Assembly: GCA_964521715.1 (NCBI GenBank)
Contig: CAZFSS010000014.1
Span: forward strand, 1 to 64,000
Reading direction: 5' to 3'
Source: DAOVRD01 sp964521715
GTDB lineage: Bacteria; Planctomycetota; Brocadiia; SM23-32
DNA: 64,000 nt
In this document: piece after piece, positions 26,603-35,397 of the stretch
How positions within the stretch are numbered: the stretch's first letter is position 1
Layout of the letters: each line of letters starts with the position of its first letter
The notes under the pieces: generated by a model
The model's input: the letters and a program-made list of their open reading frames with translations, nothing else
Told to the model about the DNA's origin: nothing
Databases searched by the model: none
Made by a program: the position numbers and the translations under genes

Positions 26603-28189
26603 ATGAGTGCAATGGCGACACCCTCGGCGTTCGACGCTCCGTTTGCGATGCGCGTGACGCGCTACCTCTACATCCCGATGCGGGATGGCGCCCGCCTGGC
26701 CTGCGACGTCTACAGGCCCGCGGCCCAGGGCCGGTTCCCCTGCCTGATGGTGCGCACTCCCTACAACAAGAACGGCTTCGGCCGGGACGAGGCCGAGCGT
26801 TACGTCAGGCGGGGCTACGCCCTGTGCGTGGTGGACGCCCGAGGCACCGGCGGCTCCGAAGGCGAGTTCACCTACTACAACATCCCTGCCGGACTCGGCG
26901 ACGGGGCGGACGTAGTCAACTGGCTCGCCGAACAGCCGTTCTGCAACGGGAAGGTCGGCACCTTCGGCGGCTCGGCCCTCGGCGCCTATCAGCTCCTGGC
27001 GGCCGCCGAAAGGCCGGCTGCCTTGAAGGCCATGTTTGTCGAGGTGGCCCCCTTGCAGTTCTACCACGACAACTGGTTCGTGGGCGGCATGTTCGAGTCG
27101 GCCAGCCGGACCGGCTGGCTGGAGGGCATGACGGCCAACGTCGGCCCCTCGGCACCCCTGGGAGACGTGGACGGCGAGATCGATCCCGAGGGCGCCGGGC
27201 TGCGCAAGGCGGTGGCCCTCGAACGGCTGAAGGCCCGCGAACGGCGCGCCCTGGAGGGCAAGTGCCCCACCCCGCAGGACTGGTACGTGAGGATGCGGGG
27301 ACATGCGGAGCTGGACGCGTTCTGGCAGGATTACGACCTGAGCCGTGCCGTGCAGGAGTGCGACGTCCCGACCTGCTACCTGGGCATCTGGTACGACCAC
27401 TTCGTGCGGGCCACGTGCGAGGCCTACCGGCTGCACCGGGGACCTAAGAACCTGCTGCTCTGCCCCGGCGAGCAGAGGACCCACGGCGCCCACGCGGACA
27501 TCGACCGCCCTGAGCAGCGCCTCCGGTGGTTCGACCATCACCTGAAGGGCATCCGCAACGGCGTGATGGAGGAGCCGCCCGTCAAGGCGTTCGTGATGGG
27601 CGAGGAGGAGTGGCGTACTTTCGACCGGTGGCCCCCCGCGGACGGCCGCATCGTGCTTGCGCTCTCCGAGAGGGGACTCCTCGTCGAAGAGGCGCAGTCC
27701 AGGCCGTTCGAGGACGCGTTCGTGCACGACCCCGGCGATCCCCTGGAGTCCATCGAGTCGCCTCTGGACATCCGCGCCTACGAGGAACGCGCCCTCACTT
27801 ACACGTCGGCGCCCCTGCCGGCCGACCTGACCGTCGCGGGCTCGCCCGTGGCCCGGCTCTGGTTCCGGTCAAGCTCGACCGACGCGCACGTGATGCTCAA
27901 GCTGGCGGACGTTTTCCCCGACGGGCGCAGCCGGCAGGTTTCCTTCGGACGCCTGCGCGCCGCCCATCGCGAGGGTCACGGCGGGGCTGTGCCGCTCCGG
28001 CCGAACGAGCCCGTCAGGCTGGGCATCCCGTTCTGGCCCCTGGCGAACACGTTCAAGGCGGGCCACCGCGTGCGCCTTGTCGTCGCGGGCAGCGATGCGC
28101 CCCGGTGCGAAATCTACCCCGAGCGGTCGGAGAACGCCCTGATCGGAACGGGGGCCGACTCGTCTCTGCTCGAGCTTCCCACTGTCTGA
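26603..28189 (+). CDS. CocE/NonD-family (X-Pro dipeptidyl-peptidase-like) hydrolase
   Basis: The 528-residue protein begins with the family pattern YIPMRDGARLACDVYRP and RTPYNKNGFG, then VVDARGTGGSEGEF. The nucleophile is Ser124 in FGGSALGAY; the acid is probably the Asp of GIWYDHF and the base the His of EQRTHGAH. The C-terminal third is the beta-sandwich typical of the family (LPADLTVAGSPVARLW to HRVRLVVAGSDAP). Members cleave acyl esters or amides, or X-Pro dipeptides; the substrate cannot be told. No signal peptide is visible. The next gene begins 52 bases downstream on the same strand. A second in-frame ATG at 26612 is possible. Confidence 0.9.
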   Translation: MSAMATPSAFDAPFAMRVTRYLYIPMRDGARLACDVYRPAAQGRFPCLMVRTPYNKNGFGRDEAERYVRRGYALCVVDARGTGGSEGEFTYYNIPAGLGDGADVVNWLAEQPFCNGKVGTFGGSALGAYQLLAAAERPAALKAMFVEVAPLQFYHDNWFVGGMFESASRTGWLEGMTANVGPSAPLGDVDGEIDPEGAGLRKAVALERLKARERRALEGKCPTPQDWYVRMRGHAELDAFWQDYDLSRAVQECDVPTCYLGIWYDHFVRATCEAYRLHRGPKNLLLCPGEQRTHGAHADIDRPEQRLRWFDHHLKGIRNGVMEEPPVKAFVMGEEEWRTFDRWPPADGRIVLALSERGLLVEEAQSRPFEDAFVHDPGDPLESIESPLDIRAYEERALTYTSAPLPADLTVAGSPVARLWFRSSSTDAHVMLKLADVFPDGRSRQVSFGRLRAAHREGHGGAVPLRPNEPVRLGIPFWPLANTFKAGHRVRLVVAGSDAPRCEIYPERSENALIGTGADSSLLELPTV

Positions 28190-28241
28190 CGTCATGGCCG
28201 GCTGCGCGATGCCGCAGCCCTTGGCGAGGAGGAGATTGTCA

Positions 28242-30236
28242 ATGCGACCGCTTCCACGGCGCGAATGGTTCATGGACTTCCACACCAGCGAGCACATCCC
28301 CGGCGTGGGGAGCAAGTTCGAGCCCGGGGAGTTCGCCCGCCTCCTCAAGGAGTCTGGCGCCGATGGCTGCATGGCGAAGGCGCGCTGCCACCACGGCTGG
28401 TGCTACTACCCGACCAGGGTCGGCGAGCCGCATCCGCACCTGGAGTGCCCGGACCTGGTGGGCGGCATCATCGACGCAGGCCGGAGCGTGGGGATGAGCC
28501 CGTTGGTCTACATCACCGTGGGCTGGGACGAGAAGACGGCCCGCGAACACCCGGAATGGCTGCAGCGCCACCCCGACGGACGCCACGTGGGCGCGCCGCC
28601 CGATCAGGCGGGGTGGCGCTACGTCTGCTTCAACACGCCCTACGCGGACTTCTTCGAGGCCATCCTGCGCGAGGTGCTGGAGCTCTACGACCCGGACCGC
28701 CTCTTCCTGGACATCGTCATGTACAGCGACGACGGGTGCTCGTGCCAGTGGTGCCTGGACGGCATGCGCAAGGAGGGCCTCGCGCCCGGCGACCGGAAGG
28801 ACCGCCGCGCCTACACCTTCCTGGTGCGTGAGCGCTTCATGGAGCGGATGACGGCGGTGGCGGCCTCGCTCAGGCCGGACGTCCCCCTCTATTACAACAA
28901 TCCGTGGCGCGTCTCGGGCAACCGGGAAGCGCGCGCAGACCGCTTCCTGCCCCACCAGCATTACATGTGCATCGAGTCGCTCCCCTCGGGAGGCTGGGGC
29001 TACGATCACCTGCCTTTCCAGGCCGCCTACTACGTCCACAAGGGGCTCGACATCTACTCGCACACGGGCCGGTTCCACACGGCGTGGGGCGACTTCGGCG
29101 GCCTGAAGAATCCCGCCGCCCTCGAGTACGAGTGCCTGCGCCACGCCGCCTACGGCGTCAAGACGGCCGTCGGCGACCAGCTTCACCCGACCGGCGCGAT
29201 AGAGCCCTACACCGCGAAGCTGCTGGCCGGCGCGTTCAGCAAGCTCGTGCCGTTCCAGGACCTGCTGCTCGACGCCGAGCCCGTCTATGAGGTGGGCATC
29301 CTCGTCGGCACGGGGACGGATCCCGCGGCGCCCTTTGACTGGGACAGCAACCCTGAGACCGGGGCCATGAGGATGCTGCTGGAGTCCCATATCCCCTTCC
29401 GGATCTTCGACGGTTTCGAGGACGATTGGCCCGTGCGCGTGATGATCCTGCCGGACCACGTCCACCTTGATGAGGAGCGGGCGGCGAAGGTCGAGCGGTT
29501 CGTCGCCGACGGGGGCAAGGTCATCGCCAGCGGCGTCTCGGGCCTCGGGCTCGACGCCTGGCCGGTCGAGGGCGCCGAGGAGTTCCCCTACAAGCCGGCC
29601 TACATGCACCGCACGGACGAGGGTTTCCTGTGGGATTACGAGTTTGCCCTCTATCAGCGCTCCTGGCAAGTGAAGGCGCGGCCGGGGGCGAAGGTCCTGG
29701 CCGTGCTGGCCGAGCCCTACTTCAACCGGACGCCGGAGCACTTCTGCTCTCACCGGCATGCGCCGGTCAGGGCAGACACTGATTGGCCCGCCGTGTGCGT
29801 GAACGACCGCGTGGCCTACGTCGCCAACGACATCTTCCGCGCGTACCGCGAGACGGCATACTCCGTCTACAAGTCGGTCGTTCTGGACCTGCTGGGGCGG
29901 CTGCTGCCGGACCCCATCATTCGCACGAACTGCCCGACCACGGCGGAGCTGACTCTCAGGCGCAAGGGCGGCGACCTGATGGCCTGCCTGCTCCACTACT
30001 GCCCGCAGCGGCGGGGCCACCTGATCGGCATAGACATCATCGAGGAGGCGCAGGCCCTCGTCGGCGTGGAGCTGGACGTGCGCGTCGAGCGCAGGCCGCA
30101 GGCCGTCACGCTGGAGCCGGCCGGCGCAGAGCTCGCGTTCGAGCACTCGGGCGGGCGTGTGCGCGTTGCCCTGCCCACGGTCCAGGGAGCGTGCGTCGTC
30201 GTCCTGCGCGGCGCTTCGTTCCAAGCTCCCGGCTGA
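28242..30236 (+). CDS. Putative glycoside hydrolase with (beta/alpha)8 fold and beta-galactosidase-trimerisation-like domain
   Basis: The 664-residue protein opens with MDFHTSEHIPGVGSKFEPGE after a short leader and contains barrel-like segments GMSPLVYITVGWDEKTA, YDPDRLFLDIVMYSDDGCSC and AASLRPDVPLYYNNPWR. Residues about 350-460 (PVYEVGILVG, MILPDHVHLDEERAAKVERF) resemble the trimerisation/glutamine-amidotransferase-like domain seen after GH42-type and hypothetical GHL6 barrels. GAGGAGG just before ATG 28242 decides this start. A paralogue of the same architecture is encoded at 33217..35283. I infer a cytoplasmic glycosidase-like enzyme; the substrate and catalytic pair are not certain. Confidence 0.75.
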   Translation: MRPLPRREWFMDFHTSEHIPGVGSKFEPGEFARLLKESGADGCMAKARCHHGWCYYPTRVGEPHPHLECPDLVGGIIDAGRSVGMSPLVYITVGWDEKTAREHPEWLQRHPDGRHVGAPPDQAGWRYVCFNTPYADFFEAILREVLELYDPDRLFLDIVMYSDDGCSCQWCLDGMRKEGLAPGDRKDRRAYTFLVRERFMERMTAVAASLRPDVPLYYNNPWRVSGNREARADRFLPHQHYMCIESLPSGGWGYDHLPFQAAYYVHKGLDIYSHTGRFHTAWGDFGGLKNPAALEYECLRHAAYGVKTAVGDQLHPTGAIEPYTAKLLAGAFSKLVPFQDLLLDAEPVYEVGILVGTGTDPAAPFDWDSNPETGAMRMLLESHIPFRIFDGFEDDWPVRVMILPDHVHLDEERAAKVERFVADGGKVIASGVSGLGLDAWPVEGAEEFPYKPAYMHRTDEGFLWDYEFALYQRSWQVKARPGAKVLAVLAEPYFNRTPEHFCSHRHAPVRADTDWPAVCVNDRVAYVANDIFRAYRETAYSVYKSVVLDLLGRLLPDPIIRTNCPTTAELTLRRKGGDLMACLLHYCPQRRGHLIGIDIIEEAQALVGVELDVRVERRPQAVTLEPAGAELAFEHSGGRVRVALPTVQGACVVVLRGASFQAPG

Positions 30237-30349
30237 TGGCGGAATGGCTTTGCTATTGCGAGCACCTCAGGCAGCGCTACCCTTACATCTTCTCGATTGT
30301 CGTCCGCACGCACCCGCTGCAGGAGCATCCGGACGCGACGGTGCCGTGA
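30236..30349 (+). CDS. Small ORF (37 aa), possible gene remnant or genuine small protein
   Basis: Its ATG overlaps the stop of the preceding gene (ATGA). It reads MAEWLCYCEHLRQRYPYIFS then IVVRTHPLQEHPDATVP. The composition (aromatic, charged, not the Arg/Ala/Pro-rich look of out-of-frame translations here) suggests it is or was coding. I do not recognise a family. It might be the detached C-terminal end of a larger protein. The hexapeptide gene starts 43 bases further on. Confidence 0.35.
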   Translation: MAEWLCYCEHLRQRYPYIFSIVVRTHPLQEHPDATVP

Positions 30350-30392
30350 GGGGCGGGCTGCCCTTGATCCTGCTGCGTGGGGAGAACCAGAG

Positions 30393-31004
30393 ATGACTGC
30401 AAGCGAGTCCGGCGTGTGCATCCACAGGACGGCCGACGTGGATCCAAGCGTGATCCTGAGGGGCAACGTCACCGTCGGCGAGTACACGGTAATCGGCCCC
30501 GGCACCGTCATCGTCGGAGACGTGACCATCGGCCATCACAGCCTGGTCCAGTGCAACGTCGTCATTCGCGGCAGGAACGCGATCGGCAACTACGTGCACA
30601 TCTACGATTCCGTCTGCATCGAGCAGGGCAGGCCGGCCAAGGCAGGCGGCTCGGCGGCCGAGGTGCCGGACGAGTCCGTCATCGACGACGAGGGTTGGAT
30701 CAACCACGGCGCGACCATGCACGGCAGCCGCATCGGCCGGGGCGCCGTGCTCGGCCTCAACGCCGCGCTGGACTACGACTGCCGGATCGGCGCCGGCGCC
30801 ATCGTCACCGACGGCAGCGCCTGCTACGTCGGCACCGTTGTGCCGGCGAACTGCATCGCCGAGGGCGTGCCCGCCCGGATCGTCCAGCGCGACATCACGG
30901 ACCAGGACCGGATCCGCATCATGGGCCTCGTGCCCCGCGAATGGGTCCATTACGCCGGGAAGCTGCAAGAGCAGGAGATACGCCGCCGCCTCGGCGACGC
31001 CTGA
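30393..31004 (+). CDS. Left-handed beta-helix (hexapeptide-repeat) protein, gamma-carbonic anhydrase-like
   Basis: The 203-residue protein consists of hexapeptide turns (VDPSVILRGNVTVGEYTVIG, then IVGDVTIGHHSLVQCNVVI and IGRGAVLGLNAALDYDCRIG) followed by a C-terminal helix. His residues in GHHS, NYVHIYDS and INHGATMHG sit where gamma-carbonic anhydrase/CaiE/PaaY relatives hold zinc. It is either a metal-dependent gamma-carbonic-anhydrase-like enzyme or a sugar acyltransferase. GGGGAGAA before ATG 30393 supports this start. It ends the plus-strand cluster and meets the minus-strand Nif3 gene 25 bases away. Confidence 0.85.
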   Translation: MTASESGVCIHRTADVDPSVILRGNVTVGEYTVIGPGTVIVGDVTIGHHSLVQCNVVIRGRNAIGNYVHIYDSVCIEQGRPAKAGGSAAEVPDESVIDDEGWINHGATMHGSRIGRGAVLGLNAALDYDCRIGAGAIVTDGSACYVGTVVPANCIAEGVPARIVQRDITDQDRIRIMGLVPREWVHYAGKLQEQEIRRRLGDA

Positions 31005-31029
31005 CGCCGATGCCGGCCGCGCGCCCTGG

Positions 31030-31818
31030 TCAGAGCCACTCCCACGCGGGCGGGACCTCGAAGAACTCGATTTCGAGGTCTGGGAACCGCTCGCGCAGCA
31101 TCTCGCAGAACCGGAGCAGCCCCGGGTTCTCGCTCCCCTCGTGGCTGGTCTCGATCATCGGCACGCCGCATTCGGCGGGGAAGCGGAAGCCGTAGCTGCA
31201 TGCCTCGCCCGCGATCAGCGCGTCGCACCCCATCTCCAGCAGCTTCTGCTGATAGCCGACGTTGACGAACAGGCCGAGCCCGCCCCACGGCAGCCCGATG
31301 CGCCGCACCACCTGGTCGAGGCCGCCCGGCGCCGAGACGCGCATGTGCTCCATGCCGGTCCGGCGCCTGACGCGGTCGGCCAGCTCGCGGACGGTGCAGG
31401 GCTCGACCTCGTAGACCTTGGCGAGGCCCTCGGCTTCGACGGGCTCGCCCAGGCCGAGCTGATCGGCGAACACGTCGAAGATGCACAGCTCGTCCACGGA
31501 CCCGTGCATGCGGGCGAACGTGAGATCGTGCGCGTCCAGCAGCTCCCGGCGCCCGCGGTTGGTCGCCCAGTCCTGCCAGCCGGCCGGACCGTCCTTCCGG
31601 TTGACGACGTTGTAGGGGTAGTAGAGGCTCTCGTGGCCGATGACGAGGTCGGAGCCAACCTCGCCCGCACGGGACAGCGCCTGGCGGGTCGCCATCCAGC
31701 AAACCAGGACGGAGCGCACTTCGTCCTTGGGCGATCCGCGCTGGACTCCCTCGTCGGAGTTGAGCCGGTGTCCCACGGACTCCTCGACGAACGCGATCAG
31801 ATCAGCAGCGGTCTTCAT
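31030..31818 (-). CDS. Nif3-like dinuclear metal centre protein
   Basis: The 262-residue protein has the Nif3 (GTP cyclohydrolase I type 2-like, YbgI) layout: an N-terminal half with LVIGHESLYY where the family has a metal-binding GHHP-type motif, and a C-terminal half with GEACSYGFRFPAECGVPMIE and TSHEGSENPGL, corresponding to the second metal site. The biochemical role of the family is unsettled. It is separated from the upstream operon on the same strand by a 278-bp repeat element, and so may have been uncoupled from it. Confidence 0.75.
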   Translation of the reverse strand: MKTAADLIAFVEESVGHRLNSDEGVQRGSPKDEVRSVLVCWMATRQALSRAGEVGSDLVIGHESLYYPYNVVNRKDGPAGWQDWATNRGRRELLDAHDLTFARMHGSVDELCIFDVFADQLGLGEPVEAEGLAKVYEVEPCTVRELADRVRRRTGMEHMRVSAPGGLDQVVRRIGLPWGGLGLFVNVGYQQKLLEMGCDALIAGEACSYGFRFPAECGVPMIETSHEGSENPGLLRFCEMLRERFPDLEIEFFEVPPAWEWL

Positions 31819-31836
31819 TGTGCCTCCTCGGGCTCT

Positions 31837-32114
31837 AGAGCCTCTGACAGAATGCCGCGTGAGCCGCGTTGCGCCTCCGGCCAGATGGATGCAAGGAAGG
31901 GCTCCGAGCCCGTGCCAGGGTCAGGCACGGCGAGGAGACCTGACACAGCAGACGCCGGCCTGAGGCGCAACCCGAAGGGACGGGCGTCCTTCGCCGCATT
32001 CCGGCGTCGCGCAGGCTTGGCGCATCGGGCCCCTAATGCGCCGGCGCCCGACGCTCCTTGGCCTGCGGCGAAATCCGCTCCGTCGCGGCCACGGGTCATT
32101 CTGTTAGAGGCTCT
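31837..32114. mobile_element. 278-bp MITE-like element with 18-bp terminal inverted repeats (copy 2, complete)
   Basis: The left end AGAGCCTCTGACAGAATG (31837..31854) is the inverted copy of the right end CATTCTGTTAGAGGCTCT (32097..32114), with one mismatch in 18. The last 52 bases are identical to window bases 1..52. The interior has no credible gene; a 94-codon minus-strand frame crossing it shows no recognisable protein. No clear target-site duplication is visible. Its size and structure suggest a non-autonomous element moved by a transposase encoded elsewhere. Confidence 0.8.
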
Positions 32115-33220
32115 TGGTCAAGCGCGGAGACGCGGCGCTCCGCCTCGCTCAGCCAGTCCTCGCTCACCTCGATGCCCCAGCCCGGCCCTTCCGGCACCTG
32201 CACGGCGCCGCCCTCGATCTCGAGCGGCCGCTCCAGCAGGCCGTCCGACCGTGCCGTGGACTCGATGGTCCACTCCTGCTCGTAAAGGCAGTTGGGCATC
32301 GCGGAGGCGAAGTGCAGCGTGAAGAGCTGCACCATCGCGCGGTTGGCGGCGTGCGGGGTGCAGGCCAGGCCGAACTCGTGCGCCAGCATGGCCACGCGGC
32401 GGGCGCGGCAGACGCCGCCGATGTAGAGGATGTCCGGCTGGACGATGTCCACGGCCCGCATCGCCACCATGCGGCGGAACTGGTGCAGGACGTTGTCCTG
32501 CTCGCCGCCGGCCACGTACACGTCGAGCGCATCGGCCACCTCGCGCGTGGACTCGATGTCGTGGTAGGGGCAGGGCTCCTCGAAGTGGAAGACGCCGAAC
32601 TCCTCCAGCGTCCGCCCCACGCGGATCGCCTTGTGCGCGGTGTAGCTGCTGTTCGCGTCCACGTTGATGCGCACCCGGTCGCCGAGCGCCTCCCGAACCG
32701 TCTCGACCAGCGCCTCCGTGCGGCCGGGGTACATGTCGCCGTCGCTGCCCATAGGCGCACTGGGACCGGTGCCGATGCGGATCTTGACCGCGCCGAACCC
32801 CTGCTCCCGCACCAGCCGGGACAGGCGCTCGGCCTCGTCTTCGGGGCTGATGTCGCGGCGCATGCTGGACGCGTACATGGGGACCGGATCGCGCACGGGG
32901 CCGCCCAGCAGCTTCGCCACGGGCTGGCCGAACAGCTTCCCCTTCAGGTCCCACAGCGCCGTGTCCACTCCGCTCAGGGCTCGTCGGACGAACGAGCCGG
33001 GGAACTTCATCGTCCGGTCTATCACGTTGTCCACGATAGCTTCGATCTTCAGCGGGTCCTCGCCGAGCACCATCGGCGCCAGCATCTCGTGCAGCACCTT
33101 CACCGTGATCGCGCCGCCGTAGGTGGAGCACTGGCCCGTGCCGGTCTCGCCGGAATCGGCGTGGACGCGGCAGACCGGGATGTCGTCCTTCAAGTAACTC
33201 TCGATCTTCGCGATCCTCAT
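32096..33220 (-). CDS. Enolase-superfamily (mandelate racemase/muconate lactonizing enzyme-type) dehydratase
   Basis: The 374-residue protein has the MR/MLE capping domain (AVVD-like VLGEDPLKIEAIVDNVIDRT) and barrel: base region AVKIRIG near 155, metal ligands Asp in INVDANSSY, Glu in HFEEPCPY and Glu in GGEQDN, then DIVQPDILYIGG and the His of CTPHAANRA. These residues match sugar-acid dehydratase members, with K-x-R in place of K-x-K. Start ATG 33220 overlaps the stop of the upstream gene (ATGA), so translation is probably coupled. The last five residues (EPLTE) and the stop lie in the inverted repeat of the 278-bp element, so the original C-terminus has been replaced. Confidence 0.88.
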   Translation of the reverse strand: MRIAKIESYLKDDIPVCRVHADSGETGTGQCSTYGGAITVKVLHEMLAPMVLGEDPLKIEAIVDNVIDRTMKFPGSFVRRALSGVDTALWDLKGKLFGQPVAKLLGGPVRDPVPMYASSMRRDISPEDEAERLSRLVREQGFGAVKIRIGTGPSAPMGSDGDMYPGRTEALVETVREALGDRVRINVDANSSYTAHKAIRVGRTLEEFGVFHFEEPCPYHDIESTREVADALDVYVAGGEQDNVLHQFRRMVAMRAVDIVQPDILYIGGVCRARRVAMLAHEFGLACTPHAANRAMVQLFTLHFASAMPNCLYEQEWTIESTARSDGLLERPLEIEGGAVQVPEGPGWGIEVSEDWLSEAERRVSALDQEPLTE

Positions 33221-35283
33221 AGCAGACCCTCGATGACGATGGCTTCGAAGAGGCCCAGTTCGGGTACCCGGACGGACCAGCCGCCGGCCCCGCGCTCTGC
33301 CGCCAGCTCCCGCTCGGCCTTCAGGGCGCAGACCCTCCTCGGCGAGCCTGTGCCGTGCAGCTCGATGCCGCGCAACGGAATCGGCGTCTCGAAGTGGTTC
33401 TTCTGGCAGCCCGTGTAGTTCAGGAGGTGGACGATCGCGTCGCGGCTCTGGCCGATGCGGTGCCAGGTGAGCTGCACGGCCAGCGGTGCGCCGCGGATCG
33501 CGATGCGAGGGAGGCCCTCGTCGCCCGCCAGGAAGCGACCCACCCAGTGACCGATCAGCTCGCGATGCGCGCTCTGGTAGTGGCGCCAGTAGAGCCCGCC
33601 CAGGTCGAACGGGAAGTAGATGGTCTCGCCCTCCCCATACGGCATCCGGTAGGCGCCGTACTCGCCAGCGGTCCTCGGATCGTCCGGCGGGGCGTCCCAC
33701 CACTGGCACTGCTCCGGCGGGCCGTACATGCCGCGCTGGACCGGATACATCGCCTTCGCCCTGCCCCGTGCCGGCCCCGCCGCCAGGTAGCCGTAGACGA
33801 GGAACATCCTCGTGTCCGGCAGCTCATCGAGCGGCGCCTCGTCCAGCATGCAGTAAGTGGCGCGCGTGTCCTGAAGCACGGCGTCCGCCATCCTCAGTCC
33901 GACGCTGGCGAGGCGGCACTCGCCCCAGGCCTGCGCCCCTTCGGATGCGGCGAAGCCCGTGCGGCCCGCCGCAAGCAGCCGGCCCCCGCCCGCCACTGAT
34001 TCGTCCAGCGCCTCCGCCGTGGCCGGAGCGAGACCGGCATTGTCCGGCAGGACGACGACGGCGTAGTTGCCCAGCCTGCCCTCGGACGCCCAACGGTCCA
34101 GTTCGTCCGCCACCAGCACGTCGAACGGCACGTGCTTGTGCAGCAGCGCCAGGTAGAAGCCCCGCATGGCGTCGCTGTACGGCGTGTCCTCGATGAGCAG
34201 CACCCGCGCCAGGGACTTGAGCCCTTCGTAGTAGCGCTCGTGCCTCTCCTGGTGCCTGAAGACCTCCCGGACGGGGGCGAAGCCTTCCTTGTCCGGCTGG
34301 TCGAACGTGCCGAGCATGTAGAAGTCCAGGTGGCCCCCGGCCGCCAGGTTGCCTGCGATGCGGGCGGCCGTCAGTCCGGCCGGCTCGGAGGCGAAACGGT
34401 AGGGGATGTCTAGGAAATGGTTCGCGCAGCAGCAGATGGTCCGGTCGTCGTACGAGGTCCGGACGCGGTTCGCCGCCCACGCGGAGTGCAGATGATGGAA
34501 CTCCGGATATGCCGCGCCCAGCGACCGGCTCGACTCCATCCGGATGACGTCTATGGCGGGGTCGAAGCGCCACGTGGAAACCGCGACGTGCTCGCCGAAC
34601 TCGCGCGCGGTGTCGTGCATCAACTGTGCGGTCTCGTGCACCTTGCGCTCTCGGAAGCGGTAGTAGTCGTCCAGGTTAGGCGTGCCCGGCTCCTCGGAGG
34701 CGGGCAGCTCCCGGCCGGTCTCCGCCCGGAAGGCCGTCCTGCAACCCTCGCACTGGCAGATGCCGTGGTAGTTGCCGCCGTAGTCCCGCGTCTGGAAGCC
34801 GAACATGTTGAAGAAGACGCCGTCGAGAGGGTAGTTGCCCAGTATCTCGCGCACGATGGCGACGCCCTGCTCGCGGCAGTAGCCGCCGTTGATGCAGGTG
34901 TGGTACTGGCCGTTGTAGTCCACGCGCCGACCGGCGGGGCTCAGGTAGAACCACTCAGGCCGCTCGTCGAGCGCGGGCTGCGGGCACTTGGACAGGTCGA
35001 GCCTGCCGATCACGCGCACGCCGGCCGCGTGTGCGCGCTCCAGGACCGCCCCGAGCAGGTCGCCCGTGAGCAGGGGATTGATCCGGTGGTACTTGATCCT
35101 GGTCGGATACCAGGCCAGGATGCCGCCGGCGTTGAACAGGAGCGCGTTGGCGCCCAGGTCACGCACCTGGCGAACCAGCTCGTCCGGGTCGAGGTTGGCG
35201 TCCGTCTCGCGCAGGTTCGTCTGGACGAGCCGGATGACCTCCGTCATCCACCATCCGGGTTTCGTAAAGTCCCTTGCTGCCAT
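33217..35283 (-). CDS. Putative glycoside hydrolase, GHL6/GH42-like architecture
   Basis: The 688-residue protein has an N-terminal barrel (VRQVRDLGANALLFNAGGIL, RVIGRLDLSKCP, NYPLDGVFFNMFGFQTRDYG, HGICQCEGCRTAFRAETGR) and a C-terminal part resembling a beta-galactosidase trimerisation domain (LLIEDTPYSDAMRGFYLALL, YAVVVLPDNAGLAPATAEAL). The CxxC-containing cluster CQCEGC near 175 also occurs in hypothetical GHL6-type proteins. It lies in the operon between Fe-ADH and the dehydratase. No signal peptide. Similar in plan to the protein at 28242..30236, though the two are clearly diverged. Confidence 0.75.
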   Translation of the reverse strand: MAARDFTKPGWWMTEVIRLVQTNLRETDANLDPDELVRQVRDLGANALLFNAGGILAWYPTRIKYHRINPLLTGDLLGAVLERAHAAGVRVIGRLDLSKCPQPALDERPEWFYLSPAGRRVDYNGQYHTCINGGYCREQGVAIVREILGNYPLDGVFFNMFGFQTRDYGGNYHGICQCEGCRTAFRAETGRELPASEEPGTPNLDDYYRFRERKVHETAQLMHDTAREFGEHVAVSTWRFDPAIDVIRMESSRSLGAAYPEFHHLHSAWAANRVRTSYDDRTICCCANHFLDIPYRFASEPAGLTAARIAGNLAAGGHLDFYMLGTFDQPDKEGFAPVREVFRHQERHERYYEGLKSLARVLLIEDTPYSDAMRGFYLALLHKHVPFDVLVADELDRWASEGRLGNYAVVVLPDNAGLAPATAEALDESVAGGGRLLAAGRTGFAASEGAQAWGECRLASVGLRMADAVLQDTRATYCMLDEAPLDELPDTRMFLVYGYLAAGPARGRAKAMYPVQRGMYGPPEQCQWWDAPPDDPRTAGEYGAYRMPYGEGETIYFPFDLGGLYWRHYQSAHRELIGHWVGRFLAGDEGLPRIAIRGAPLAVQLTWHRIGQSRDAIVHLLNYTGCQKNHFETPIPLRGIELHGTGSPRRVCALKAERELAAERGAGGWSVRVPELGLFEAIVIEGLL

Positions 35284-35397
35284 GACCTTTGCCCGACGCG
35301 ACGTGGTGGCGGAACGGGGAGTCTGACTTTATGACAAGAACGGCGTTGCGTGTCAACGGCCCGGGGCGGTTGAGTGAGGGACCAGGGGCCGCGCCGC

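Noticed and set aside
26427..26621. N-terminal extension of the hydrolase-like protein to 26621
   Set aside because: The added 65 residues look like non-coding sequence, cover the divergent promoters and overlap the start of the CocE-type gene; the ATG at 26426 precedes the membrane anchor.
31815..32099. 94-codon minus-strand frame filling the 278-bp element
   Set aside because: The frame begins inside one terminal repeat and runs past the other; no recognisable protein. Better explained as a non-coding element, though a conserved frame in many copies would reopen the question.
31831..32120. Target-site duplication flanking the 278-bp element
   Set aside because: Bases outside the two ends (GGGCTCT before, TGGTCAA after) do not match as a direct repeat; the insertion mechanism stays open.
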